Shown: positions 1 to 9,600 of the stretch, piece by piece
How positions within the stretch are numbered: position 1 is the stretch's first letter
Layout: the number at the start of each line of letters is the position of its first letter
Origin: UBA5287 sp041672395
Lineage (GTDB): Bacteria > Bacteroidota > Bacteroidia > Bacteroidales > Dysgonomonadaceae
Reading direction: 5' to 3'
Assembly (NCBI GenBank): GCA_041672395.1
Contig: JBAYZS010000060.1
Location: forward strand, 1-13,219
DNA length: 13,219 nt
Notes under the pieces: generated by a model
The model's database searches: none
Told to the model about the DNA's origin: nothing
What the model saw: only the letters and a program-made list of their open reading frames with translations
Made by a program: the position numbers and the translations under genes

Positions 1-12
1 CGCGAATCAGGC

Positions 13-2358
13 CTACTTATTTGGTTTTTCCCATAATTTTGATTCCGTGCAGGTGATTTTACTGATTTGATTTCCCACTTGCAACTTGAAATCACCCTTT
101 TCGAGCAGCCATTGACCATTTTCATTTACGTATGCCAAATCCTGTGCGGCCAGAGTAAGCGTCACAGATTTTGATTCCCCCGGATTAAGTTCTATCTTTT
201 GGAAAGCCCTTAACCTTCTGACATCGGGAGAAAGTGCAGCCACTAAATCGCTGCTGAAAAGCATAACAGCCTCTTTACCTGCCACTTCACCCGTATTCTT
301 TACATCTACAGTCACGGCAATTTCATCTCCAGGAGTAAACGTTGACTTATTGACTGTCAAGTTAGAATATTCAAATGTTGTATAACTTAGTCCGAAACCA
401 AAAGGATACTGAATGCTTGTTTGAGCACCATAATCGTATGCCCCCTCCATTTTACCCTCGATATTTTGGCTCGGTTTATGGTCGTATGTAATCAAGCTTT
501 GTTCGAATTTTGGATAAGTATAAGGTAATTTTCCACTAGGATTTATGTCTCCAGATAAAATATCAGCCAAAGCATCCGCCCCCAAATTTCCAGGCAAGTA
601 AGTCTGTACCACCGCTTTTGAAGCAGGTTCTATTTCTCGAATCAAACGCGGTCGACCCTCATTTAACACAAGAATGACAGGTTTGCCCGTTTTCTGTAGC
701 GCCAGTGCCAGGTCCGTCTGATTTTTGGAAAGTGCGAGTTGGTCCAAATTGCCCGGTGTTTCGCAATACGAGTTTTCGCCCAAGCAAAGAACAATGTAAT
801 CCACTCCAGAAGCAGCCGCCACAGCACGTTGAATCTGGGGATCATTCTCTTCATAATAAGCACCATCCATTTTGAAGGTCACCCCCGGTTCGTACCGCAC
901 ATTTTTCTCTCCAAACTTCTTTTGCAAAGCCTCAAATATTGTGTTGTACTTACCAGCGAACTCTTCCACCTTTTCTCCTTGCCACGAGTAGCTCCATCCC
1001 CCATTTAGTGTACGCATAGAATTAGCGTTAGGTCCCGTCACCAAAATACGTGCATTTTCTTTTAAAGGAAGAATTTTGCTATCATTCTTCAGCAAAGTTA
1101 TCGATTCGTCAGCAGCAGCTTTTGCAGCAGCCTCATGCTCTTTACTTGCAAAATCAGGATAGTCGTTTCTCGACCAATAAGGACGATCGAATAATCCAAG
1201 ACGGAATTTCAATCTCAGGACTCTGCGAACAGCATCGTTTATGCGCTCCATAGAAATTTCACCATCATTCACCAATTGCAATAACGTTGGGCAAAAAGCA
1301 AGATTATACGGTTCCATCACCATATCAATTCCTGCGTTGATAGCAATTTTCACAGCCTCCTTATAATCCGTTGCAACATGATCTCTCGACAACAGATTCT
1401 GCACGTCGGCCCAGTCAGTAACGACGACACCATCGAAGTTCAGGTCGTTCTTCAGCCATTCCGTTATCAATCTATAATCAGCGTGAGTAGAAACCCCATT
1501 AATGATACCAGAATTTACCATCACAGACAAAGCGCCCCCTTCGACTATTGCAGCACGAAACGGTTCAAAGAATTTTTCGCGCAGCTCAGGTTCACTGATG
1601 ACCGCCGGTGTTCTATCTTTTCCAGAAACCGGCACCCCATAACCCAAATAGTGTTTTAAGCAAGCCGCCACATTATTGTAACCAACTATGTTTCTGTCAG
1701 TTCCCTGATATCCTTTAACAGAAGCCACCGCCATTTGCGCATTCAAGTACGCATCTTCGCCATAACTTTCCCATTGGCGTGACCAACGAGCATCGCGCCC
1801 CAAGTCCATTGTAGGGCTAAATACCCAAGCGATATTGCTGCTTCTTGTTTCATAGGCAGAAATTCTCGACCCATTTTCCATCAAATCCGTATTGAAAGTT
1901 GCAGCCATTCCTATTTCCTGTGGAAAGAATGTTGCATCAGCCGTATACGTAGTACCATGAATAGCATCAATACCATAAATAACCGGGATACCCATCACTT
2001 CAATAGCTTTATCCTGTATAGTTTTAATCGTTTTTTCCCATACCTCAGTTGTTCGAGCCCGATTGTTACTAGTGTTAAGTATTGATCCAACTTTATATTT
2101 TCCGATAACAGTATCAAGCATGACGGGGTCAATTTCAAACGGCTCGTCACTACCATATAGATTTCCACCTTTTCCAATTACATCAACAGTAAACTGTGCC
2201 ATTTGACCTATTTTTTCTTCAAGCGTCATTTTCGACATCACACTGTCAATTCGCTTTTCGATATTCGCATCCAGACTATTTTTGGATGCATCGTTTTTTC
2301 CTCCATTACAAGCAACAAGTCCTAAGACAAATAAAAGTAAAAGACTATATTTCTTCAT
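13..2358 (-). CDS. GH3 beta-glucosidase, lipoprotein
   Basis: Glycoside hydrolase family 3 exo-enzyme, most likely releasing glucose from the ends of beta-glucan oligosaccharides. The 781-residue protein is complete and of usual length for a three-domain GH3. A lipoprotein signal peptide ends in a lipobox (LVAC, Cys17). The N-terminal TIM-barrel domain spans about 35-385, with substrate-site motifs GIDAIHG (129-135) and KHY (235-237) and the nucleophile Asp315 in VVVTDW. The alpha/beta sandwich domain (about 417-660) contains GENSYCET; Glu533 aligns by pattern with the acid/base Glu of plant GH3 exoglucanases. A fibronectin-III-like domain (about 675-765) closes the protein. It is the last visible gene of the operon, 51 bp after GH16. 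After Cys17 comes NGGKND, which lacks an acidic cluster, so a periplasmic location is plausible but not shown. Family assignment is firm. Linkage preference (beta-1,3 versus beta-1,4 or 1,6) is inferred from the neighbours only. Confidence 0.95.
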   Translation of the reverse strand: MKKYSLLLLFVLGLVACNGGKNDASKNSLDANIEKRIDSVMSKMTLEEKIGQMAQFTVDVIGKGGNLYGSDEPFEIDPVMLDTVIGKYKVGSILNTSNNRARTTEVWEKTIKTIQDKAIEVMGIPVIYGIDAIHGTTYTADATFFPQEIGMAATFNTDLMENGSRISAYETRSSNIAWVFSPTMDLGRDARWSRQWESYGEDAYLNAQMAVASVKGYQGTDRNIVGYNNVAACLKHYLGYGVPVSGKDRTPAVISEPELREKFFEPFRAAIVEGGALSVMVNSGIINGVSTHADYRLITEWLKNDLNFDGVVVTDWADVQNLLSRDHVATDYKEAVKIAINAGIDMVMEPYNLAFCPTLLQLVNDGEISMERINDAVRRVLRLKFRLGLFDRPYWSRNDYPDFASKEHEAAAKAAADESITLLKNDSKILPLKENARILVTGPNANSMRTLNGGWSYSWQGEKVEEFAGKYNTIFEALQKKFGEKNVRYEPGVTFKMDGAYYEENDPQIQRAVAAASGVDYIVLCLGENSYCETPGNLDQLALSKNQTDLALALQKTGKPVILVLNEGRPRLIREIEPASKAVVQTYLPGNLGADALADILSGDINPSGKLPYTYPKFEQSLITYDHKPSQNIEGKMEGAYDYGAQTSIQYPFGFGLSYTTFEYSNLTVNKSTFTPGDEIAVTVDVKNTGEVAGKEAVMLFSSDLVAALSPDVRRLRAFQKIELNPGESKSVTLTLAAQDLAYVNENGQWLLEKGDFKLQVGNQISKITCTESKLWEKPNK

Positions 2359-2374
2359 TTTAAAAAAGTTTTAT

Positions 2375-2396
2375 GCACAAGAATGAAACTTTGTGC
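2375..2396 (-). other. Intergenic inverted repeat before GH3
   Basis: In the 51-bp gap between the GH16 stop and the GH3 start, GCACAA and TTGTGC form a perfect 6-bp inverted repeat around a 10-nt loop. On the transcribed strand it is followed by an interrupted T stretch (ATAAAACTTTTTT) and then the GH3 ATG. It could be a weak terminator, a processing site or an mRNA stabiliser. The stem is short, so chance is possible. Confidence 0.35.
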
Positions 2397-2409
2397 CATT
2401 ATGATAACC

Positions 2410-3528
2410 TTATTTCTGATAAACCCTTACATAATCAATCTCGTACGTAGCAGGCAGTTTGGATTCGTCAATTCCTTGAGACCCGCCCCAGTCGCCTCCC
2501 CAGGCAAGATTCAGTTTCAAATAAAATGGAGCATTGAACGGCCACGTCAACTTATTGTTTGTTTTATCATTATCAAACTTGAAGTATTCCACTCCATCGA
2601 CAAACCCTTTGATATAATCCGCCGTCCATTCAACAGCATAAATATGGAATTGCGTTTCTGCATTTTCTATTCTTTTTTGAGCCGTTTTTTGCGTTCCGAT
2701 TGTATGATTATACGCCTGAGTATGTATAGACGCATGTACCACATTTTGATCATAACCAACATATTCCATAATATCAATTTCGCCATCAAGCGGCCAAGCC
2801 GTAAAGTTTTTTGGCATCATCCAAAATGCAGGCCATGTTCCTTTGCCCGTCGGCACGCGCAATCGGGCTTCGAAATACCCATATGTCCAACTTTCAATAG
2901 TGTTGATTCGTGCAGAATACACCTCACCTCCTATTTTCTTTGCGATAATTTTTAAAGTACCATCGTATATTGCCGCAACCGTATCAGTACCTTTTACACC
3001 ACTTACGTAAGTTTGTAATTCATTGTTTACAGCGCCTTTAGCCAAATTTTCGTACCACCATTTTGTTGTATTTGGCAATGAAGGTTTGCCCCCAGTCAAA
3101 CGTGCATCATTAAATTCTTCCGTCCATTTCAGGTTATATCCATCAGGCACATAATTTATTGGCTTGCCAGCCTCCTGACTCACCGAGTATTTATGAGAAT
3201 ATTTCCCTGACACGAATAAAAGTTCAGCATTACGAGCAGCCTCTTGTGTATTTGCCAAAGCCGTAATCTTTACGATCATTTCACCGTTCCCCCCCTTATT
3301 TGGAGACATTGTTACCCACGATTGATTTGAGGAAACGGTCCAATTACCATTGGCTTTTACTTTGATGGATTTTGTTTCACCAGTAGATGAAAAAGAAGTA
3401 GTTGTCGGCGAAATTTCCCATTTAACTTCCACACCCGGTTTAGGATTACCGTCAATTGGAACATTACTTCCTCCGCAAGCCAAAAGCAATGCAAACACAA
3501 ATAATAACATTGAATTCATTTTCTTCAT
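2410..3528 (-). CDS. GH16 endo-beta-1,3-glucanase with BACON domain, lipoprotein
   Basis: Family 16 glycoside hydrolase, probably a laminarinase (endo-beta-1,3-glucanase, GH16_3 type) that cuts the glucan into oligosaccharides for SusC. The 372-residue protein starts with a lipoprotein signal peptide (LLAC, Cys18). Residues about 36-120 form an Ig-like domain matching the BACON pattern (NWTVSSNQSWVTMSP, then a TQEAARNAEL stretch and a VSQEAG end); BACON domains usually act as spacers or binding modules near the surface. The catalytic jelly roll covers about 130-372. The active-site motif EIDIME gives nucleophile Glu250, assisting Asp252 and acid/base Glu255. The extra Met (beta-bulge form) and the preceding WPLDG are typical of laminarinases and unlike the EIDIE form of lichenases. 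The surrounding WPAFWMMP and the C-terminal YEIDYVRVYQK also fit the family. It lies 61 bp after the binding-protein gene. A mixed-linkage glucanase or agarase/carrageenase-like specificity is less likely from the motif. Confidence 0.95.
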   Translation of the reverse strand: MKKMNSMLLFVFALLLACGGSNVPIDGNPKPGVEVKWEISPTTTSFSSTGETKSIKVKANGNWTVSSNQSWVTMSPNKGGNGEMIVKITALANTQEAARNAELLFVSGKYSHKYSVSQEAGKPINYVPDGYNLKWTEEFNDARLTGGKPSLPNTTKWWYENLAKGAVNNELQTYVSGVKGTDTVAAIYDGTLKIIAKKIGGEVYSARINTIESWTYGYFEARLRVPTGKGTWPAFWMMPKNFTAWPLDGEIDIMEYVGYDQNVVHASIHTQAYNHTIGTQKTAQKRIENAETQFHIYAVEWTADYIKGFVDGVEYFKFDNDKTNNKLTWPFNAPFYLKLNLAWGGDWGGSQGIDESKLPATYEIDYVRVYQK

Positions 3529-3539
3529 AGTTGAAAGTT

Positions 3540-3568
3540 GAGGCTGCCGATTTCAGGTCAGCAGCCTC
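3540..3568 (-). other. Intergenic hairpin before GH16
   Basis: A perfect 8-bp, GC-rich inverted repeat (GAGGCTGC and GCAGCCTC) encloses a 13-nt loop in the 61-bp gap between the binding-protein gene and GH16. It is the strongest hairpin seen in the window. Its 3' arm ends 11 nt before the GH16 ATG. On the transcribed strand no continuous T-run follows (AACTTTC), so it is not a textbook terminator; partial termination, RNase-processing protection or masking of the GH16 ribosome site are all possible. Confidence 0.6.
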
Positions 3569-3589
3569 TTTACTCTAATTTAAATACAA

Positions 3590-5101
3590 TTAATCATTAA
3601 AACTAAAATCATCTAAGTAGAAGAAGCCTGGTCCGGCATGACCTTCCGCACCAAACTGTATTACAATTTTATCATAATCTTTTCTGTCTTTTACTCCACT
3701 GAAATCAAATTCCAGTTCAATCCACTTATTCATCTCCAAATCAGCCATTACGATTTCCGTTTGCGTTTGCCATGCGTCGCCTCCCTTGTCAGAGTTATGC
3801 AGTTTAACAGCCAATTGCGGTTTCAGTTTTTTGTTTGCAATCCAATCGCCAGCAACCGCATATTCAGTTGTATAATCATTGAAAGAAGGAATAAACACTT
3901 TCACTTTAACTTTGTTAACCGTAGTGAGATCAAATTTATAATCCGCTGCCGTGAAAGACATGTTACTGTAGAATCCTGTTGATTTCCAATAACGGTAAAC
4001 CTTTGAAGACTCATTTATTGGAAGAGGCACCGGGTTACCAATAATTGCGCTCTTATCCGGTCCACCCATATCATCCAAAACAAAAGGAAGCGTTGTTGCA
4101 CCTTCGAAAGACTCCGACAAAGGTATTGATTTATTTTGTTTAACAACAGCAGGAGGCGGTACGTTGAGATCTTCGCGACAGTAAACTAAGCACCAATCCT
4201 GTCCTTCCACCAAATTGTGTACCACCAATGCCATTACCTTATCAGTTTGATAAACAATTTCATAATTTTGATGACCGCAATAATATCCTAAGAATGCATT
4301 ACCTGAAAGAGTTAATATTGGATATTGCCCACCTTCCGTTAGAGAAAAAGTATATTGTCCACCAGAATATGTGAATAACGCATCGTCCCCACTAGTACTT
4401 GTTACATTAAATCCATTAGCGGCTGCGACTGCTTTTCTACCATAACCTTCACCTTTATTTTCAATGTTAAGTTTAACACCATTTTGGATAAAAGTAAATT
4501 TGTGATCGTATAATGTCCACATTTGTTTATCATTGGGAGCGGCAGCCCACCATTCTTGTCCTCTAGAGTTCAATGGTCCCAAGCCCATGTGTCCGCCAAT
4601 ATTAAGTCCCGTTGCATTTTTAACCTCTTTAGCAAAATTGTTATATCTGTCCAACACCCATGTTTTTCCATCCACATCACCAGCTCCACCCGTCAAATTC
4701 ACATAAAGAGGAGTGTTTACCAAATTAAAATCACTTTCAGGAAAACTTAATACAACACTTTTCTTTGCAACGCTTCCATCCGAATTATAAACAGATAATG
4801 TGGCAGTATAATCACCCGCAAAAGGATACTGACCCGTAGCCGTTAACTTATTGCTTGTTGCACCATTTCCTAAGTCCCATCTAATTGTATAAACTCCATT
4901 GTTAGGAAGTTCCGTTGTACTTGTAAAAGTGATTATATTATCACTATTGGGTGAAACCGTTTGTGTAAAAGTTACATCAGCGTCAACAACTATCCCCATA
5001 TCACTTAATGAATAGTCATCCATTTCTTGAGGAGCACACGCCGCCATGATAAACAGTGGCAGAAGCAGCATCCATAATTTACTTATAATTTTATTTTTCA
5101 T
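3590..5101 (-). CDS. PKD-domain surface glycan-binding lipoprotein
   Basis: Non-catalytic glycan-binding protein in the position after susD where PULs encode SGBPs. I start it at the ATG at 5101 because that gives a normal signal peptide (MKNKIISKLW, hydrophobic core, MAAC lipobox). An in-frame ATG at 5116 would add MIVII in front and is the alternative (508 residues; numbering here uses that longer form). Cys27 is followed by APQEMDD, whose acidic residues suit surface export. Residues about 45-127 are a PKD-like beta-sandwich (TIRWDLGNG, then GDYTATLSVYN). Residues about 135-320 form a domain I cannot name, rich in aromatics (EWW 188-190, MWTLYDHKFTF) with Cys280, Cys309 and Cys313. Residues about 330-508 look like a carbohydrate-binding beta-sandwich ending in FFYLDDFSFND. 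No glycosidase motif is seen. PKD-type binding proteins are known in laminarin PULs. The binding role is inferred from architecture and position. Confidence 0.85.
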   Translation of the reverse strand: MKNKIISKLWMLLLPLFIMAACAPQEMDDYSLSDMGIVVDADVTFTQTVSPNSDNIITFTSTTELPNNGVYTIRWDLGNGATSNKLTATGQYPFAGDYTATLSVYNSDGSVAKKSVVLSFPESDFNLVNTPLYVNLTGGAGDVDGKTWVLDRYNNFAKEVKNATGLNIGGHMGLGPLNSRGQEWWAAAPNDKQMWTLYDHKFTFIQNGVKLNIENKGEGYGRKAVAAANGFNVTSTSGDDALFTYSGGQYTFSLTEGGQYPILTLSGNAFLGYYCGHQNYEIVYQTDKVMALVVHNLVEGQDWCLVYCREDLNVPPPAVVKQNKSIPLSESFEGATTLPFVLDDMGGPDKSAIIGNPVPLPINESSKVYRYWKSTGFYSNMSFTAADYKFDLTTVNKVKVKVFIPSFNDYTTEYAVAGDWIANKKLKPQLAVKLHNSDKGGDAWQTQTEIVMADLEMNKWIELEFDFSGVKDRKDYDKIVIQFGAEGHAGPGFFYLDDFSFND

Positions 5102-5117
5102 AATGATTACAATCATT
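5102..5117 (-). repeat. Palindrome abutting the SGBP start codon
   Basis: AATGATT and AATCATT form 7-bp arms separated by 2 bp, ending directly at the preferred ATG (5101) and covering the alternative ATG (5116). A 2-nt spacer is too tight for a stable RNA hairpin without opening inner pairs, so it could be a protein-binding dyad or chance in AT-rich DNA. Confidence 0.35.
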
Positions 5118-5138
5118 TATTATTAAGATTTTGATTAA

Positions 5139-6668
5139 TTAATAACCAGGATTTTGAATCAATTCAAATTCTGTACCTGCAGTTTTATCTATTTCTGATT
5201 GAGGTATAGGAAGATATTTTTTTGTATCAGCCCAAGTACGATCAACAGTGAAATGATCGGAAACAAAATGAGTGTTAAGTAAGTCTGTATCACCCCAACG
5301 AACAACATCCCAGAATCGCATTCCTTCTCCCAAAAATTCACGGTGACGTTCCAACTTGATGTTTGCAGCTGTTGCCGGAATGGAACTAGCCTGACCGAAA
5401 GCGCGTTGACGTACCTGATCAAGACATTGTTGTGCCGTTAACCCTTCTACCGGTGATTGTCCGTGAATGACTAACATTTCCGCATAATTTAATAATGTTT
5501 CTGCATATCTAAAAACACGTAAGTTATTACAATAGTTCAAATCTGTATCACCTTGAGGATTATAACCAACTCTTGCAGCATATTTTGCCATAAACAATCC
5601 AGTATCTTGATAACGAACAGTATATTGACCAGCATCGAATTTATTAATTGAACCTTCACGACGGATATCCCCTTCTTCATACATATCCCATGCTTCCTGA
5701 CGAACCGGACCAAAACCCCAGCCACCTTTGAAATCACCTAACAGACTACCAGCACCCAGTCCATTTGGCGAGATAAAAGCAGGAAGATTAGTTCCATATC
5801 CTTGCCATCCGCTTGCCCAAGTTTTCCCTTCCGGCAAATGATTCACTTCAAATATTGATTCTTTTCCAAATTCACCGGCGTCTTCCCACATTGCCACAAA
5901 ATCAGGAATTAATTGGTATTTTCCACTATTGATTATTTCAGCCATATCAGCGGTTATTTCAGCGTATCGGGTTTGATCTTTCTGATACATAACCACACGT
6001 GCTTTCAACATCAAAGCGGCAGCCCTATTGATTCTACCTGTTTTTTCACCGGTGGTATTCATCTCTAACCAACCTTCGGTGCATGCAATATCAATATCTT
6101 CCATAATCTGAGTATATATCTCATTTGCTGATGATTGAGTTGTCATATACGGAGATTCTGTTAATGGCGCTTCAAAGTAAGGCACATTTCCCCAGAATTT
6201 CCATAATAGATGTGTAAAGTAAGCCCGTAAGAAATGAGCTTCAGCTTTGTATTGATTTAGCTTACTTTCAGGAACTTCTACGGCATTTTCACATGCGGTA
6301 ATGGCATTATTACTTCGTGCAAGACCAGAATAAAAGATTTGCCATAATCCGTCAATTGATTCCTGTGGAGTTGAAGTAAATAATGAAAGCAAGTACAATT
6401 GATGTTGATCACCTGCATCACCACCACCTTTAAATATATCATCGGAACGAAGATCAGACATAAAAGGAATACTATTATAATTTTGTGCAGCATAACTGTC
6501 GAATAGCAATATTTGATATGCTGACCCAAGATTAGCTAAAATTGCCCCCTCGAATGCAGGAGCACCTACTTCTTGTCTTTCTGTAGATGAAGAAGTAAGA
6601 AAATCTTCTCCACAGCTTGTAAGTCCAATAAGAACTGCTGCAATTAATATGTATATATATTTTTTCAT
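5139..6668 (-). CDS. susD: SusD/RagB family glycan-binding outer-membrane lipoprotein
   Basis: Cell-surface lipoprotein that forms the lid of the SusC transporter and captures oligosaccharides. The 509-residue length is normal. The signal peptide ends in LTSC (Cys19), followed by GED, an acidic start typical of surface-exposed lipoproteins. The N-terminal SusD-like, TPR-rich region includes KAEAHFLRAYF (141-151) and the FWGNVPY turn (158-164). The C-terminal SusD/RagB domain includes RYAETLLNYAEML (387-399), RHREFLGEGMRFWDVVRWG (441-459), YLPIPQSEID (485-494) and the terminal QNPGY. These motifs are diagnostic. The start is 18 bp after the susC stop, so the two are surely co-transcribed and work as a complex. 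Ligand identity cannot be read from the sequence; a beta-glucan is inferred from the GH16 and GH3 genes. The symbol is used in the family sense, since the true susD of the starch system is only one member. Confidence 0.97.
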   Translation of the reverse strand: MKKYIYILIAAVLIGLTSCGEDFLTSSSTERQEVGAPAFEGAILANLGSAYQILLFDSYAAQNYNSIPFMSDLRSDDIFKGGGDAGDQHQLYLLSLFTSTPQESIDGLWQIFYSGLARSNNAITACENAVEVPESKLNQYKAEAHFLRAYFTHLLWKFWGNVPYFEAPLTESPYMTTQSSANEIYTQIMEDIDIACTEGWLEMNTTGEKTGRINRAAALMLKARVVMYQKDQTRYAEITADMAEIINSGKYQLIPDFVAMWEDAGEFGKESIFEVNHLPEGKTWASGWQGYGTNLPAFISPNGLGAGSLLGDFKGGWGFGPVRQEAWDMYEEGDIRREGSINKFDAGQYTVRYQDTGLFMAKYAARVGYNPQGDTDLNYCNNLRVFRYAETLLNYAEMLVIHGQSPVEGLTAQQCLDQVRQRAFGQASSIPATAANIKLERHREFLGEGMRFWDVVRWGDTDLLNTHFVSDHFTVDRTWADTKKYLPIPQSEIDKTAGTEFELIQNPGY

Positions 6669-6686
6669 TTGTTGAATATTATTAGA

Positions 6687-9600
6687 TTAGAATGAAATAT
6701 TTGCGCCCAACGAAATGGTTTTTGCTTGAGGATAAATTCCACGGTCGATACCAATTGTTGTGTAACCACCTGATGCAATTTCAGGATCAAAGCCATCATA
6801 CTTGGTGAATGTCAATAAGTTATCTGCTGAAACATAAATTCTTAAACGTTGAACAGCAATTTTTTGTGTAAGTTCCACCGGTAACGTATATCCTAATTGT
6901 GCAGACTTCAGGCGCATATATGAACCATCTTTAATATAAAGATCAGATGAGCGCCAGTTTGAGTTTGGATTTGCAGTAGTTATTCGTGGAATTCTATTGG
7001 AAGTTCCTTCTCCATGCCAACGATCCAGTATCCAAGCAGGACGATTCATTGCAGGGATATCTCCACGTTGTGAAAAATCAAAGATATCATTTCCAAGTGC
7101 TCCCTGGAAGAACAGATTCATATCTATTCCTTTCCAATCTGCAGCCAAAGTAATACCATAAGTCCAGTCGGCCATACCTTTACCAATCTTTGTTTTGTCA
7201 GCATCACTGATTTCGCCGTCTCCGTTAAAATCAACAAACTTAACATCACCCGGTAATGCGGTACTTTGATACATGTCACCGTCGGCATTTACATAAGCTG
7301 CAACATCAGCCTGATTCTGGAAAAGTCCGTCTGTTTTGAATCCATAGAAAAAAGGAAATACTTCGCCGTTCATTCCTTTCACATAACTACCAACTCCTGA
7401 TGCACCTGCATTCTCGTAAATCTGTTCACCGGTTTCATTACCTAAATTGATCAACTTATTCTTTAGGTATGAAGCGTTTGCAGAAATACTATATCCGAAT
7501 TCTCCAACTCTCTGTGTCCAACTTGCTTCAAATTCCAATCCCCAGTTTTCCATATCTCCAACATTAGCCATTGGAGCACCAATTCCCACATATAATGGAA
7601 TTGGTTGATACATCAACATATCGATTGTTTTCTTTTTGAAATAGTCAAATGAAAAAGTAAGAGCATTATTTAAAAAACGGGAGTCAATACCTAAGTTTGT
7701 CTGAGAGGATTCTTCCCATTTTACATTTGGGTTAGGAATATATCCGGGTGAACTTCCATATTGCATTTGTCCGGAATTTTCACCAACCTTCTTAAGGTCA
7801 CTAGAAACCTGGTATCCTCCTCCAAAATAGTAATTCTGACCGCCATTCATCAATGAGGTATATAAGAATTGTCCAATTCTGTCGTTACCATTCTTACCCC
7901 AGCTGAATCTCAATTTCATATAGTCAAACCATTCAGGCCGATCTTCCATGAATGCTTCGTTGGTTAAATTCCATCCTAAAGAGAACGAGGGGAAAGTACC
8001 CCATTTGTGATCAGGTCCAAAATTTGATGAACCATCACGACGAACAGTTGCTTGAAACATGTACCTTTCATCAAAGTTGTAATCGATTCTACCAAAATAA
8101 GATGCACGTGCAGTATAGTTATATCCACCGGTACCACCCCAAACACGTTCTTCTTTTCTATCAGCTATTGCATAATTGATATTAGCTTTAAGCGGGTCAT
8201 TTTCAAGAAGGTCTCTATCATTTCCACCTAAATTACGATAGGTATATCTTGAAGCAGATTGTCCAAGTACAAATGATAAATTGTGCACATCGTTAAATGA
8301 CTTATTATATGAAAAATAGTTTTCTACCTGCCAGGTATATCCACGATTCATTTCACTTTGCACACTACTGAACAGCTGTTCTTTACCCTGTGTTGCAAGG
8401 AAATAAGGGAATGAATAACCGTCGTTGCCCCAAAATGACAGATCGACACCATAACTGGATCTGAATTTTAACTCAGGCAGAATAGTAATCTCACCCCAGA
8501 AAGATCCAACAATCTTATCAGAATGTCCAACTCCGGCATTAGGTTGATTCAGCATACCAACGGGATTGGCAATTTCTTGAAATCCAGCAGGTGGTATTGA
8601 GAATACATTTCCCTCTTTATTTTTCACAGCATAAGGATGTGCCGCTAAAATTGAAGCAGCAGTTTCTTCATCAGCATATACTGGAACTAGCGGTGAGAAT
8701 GTTAAAGCACTACCCAAGATAGATCCATACTCAGAATTCGTTTCAATTCCAGTGGATTTATCTCTTGAATATCCAACATTAACGCCCAAAGTCATTTTGT
8801 TAAGGAAATTACGTTCCTGTGTCTCAAATATATTATAGTTCGAATTGGAACGGAGACTATAACGTTTGTAATTTGATTTATCATAATTACCACCAACAAT
8901 ACCGGCTGCATCAAAATATCCAAATGACAGGAAATAATTCATTTTATCTGCTGCACCAGACACACTTACCTGATGATTTACTATCGGTGCATTATAATAA
9001 AATGTTTCGTCCTGCCAATCTGTCCCAAGTCCTGCTGCCATGAGTTGGTCATTATTATAACGTGGTAAATTTCCATCATTTAACTGGCCCTCATTCATAA
9101 TAATCATATATTCCTGGGCGTTGAGAACTTCTTTCTTCTTCCATGGATTTTGCCAACCAAAACTAACATCGTAATTAATGTTTGCACCACCAGTGCCTAC
9201 TGCACCTATTATTCCACCACCACCATTTTTTGTTGTTATCAAAACAACACCATTGGCTGCACGTGATCCATAAATAGCAGCAGAAGCTGCGTCTTTAAGT
9301 ATCTCCACGGATGCGATATCTACCGGATTTAAATAACTGATTCCTCCACCTACTTCCATTCCGTCAACAATGTATAATGGTTCACTGTTATTTACAGTGC
9401 CAATACCACGAATACGTACTTTTGAATCAGATCCCGGCTGTCCGGAGCTTTGAGTAATCTGTACTCCGGATACTTTACCTTTCAAGGCATCTTCTACACG
9501 AGTTGGGCGAGTTACATTCAGTTCATCAGATGAAACTTTACTAATAGCACCGGTAATAACACTTTTTTTCTGCACACCATAACCTACAACAACTAACTCA

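Noticed and set aside
739..1659. Several plus-strand open frames of 67-93 codons opposite the GH3 gene
   Set aside because: All lie inside the intact GH3 frame, show no family features, and lack upstream promoter or ribosome signals.
2383..2955. Plus-strand open frame of 190 codons opposite the GH16 gene
   Set aside because: It lies wholly antisense to the conserved GH16 catalytic domain, has no recognisable motifs, and is explained by the codon pattern of the real gene.
3540..3568. Hairpin before GH16 as a standard rho-independent terminator
   Set aside because: On the transcribed strand no continuous U-run follows the stem, and GH16 starts 11 nt later. The T-rich flank is on the plus strand, where no gene needs a terminator.
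3638..3982. Plus-strand open frame of 114 codons opposite the binding-protein gene
   Set aside because: It is antisense to a well-formed coding sequence; its Phe/Ile/Arg-rich composition is that of a shadow frame.
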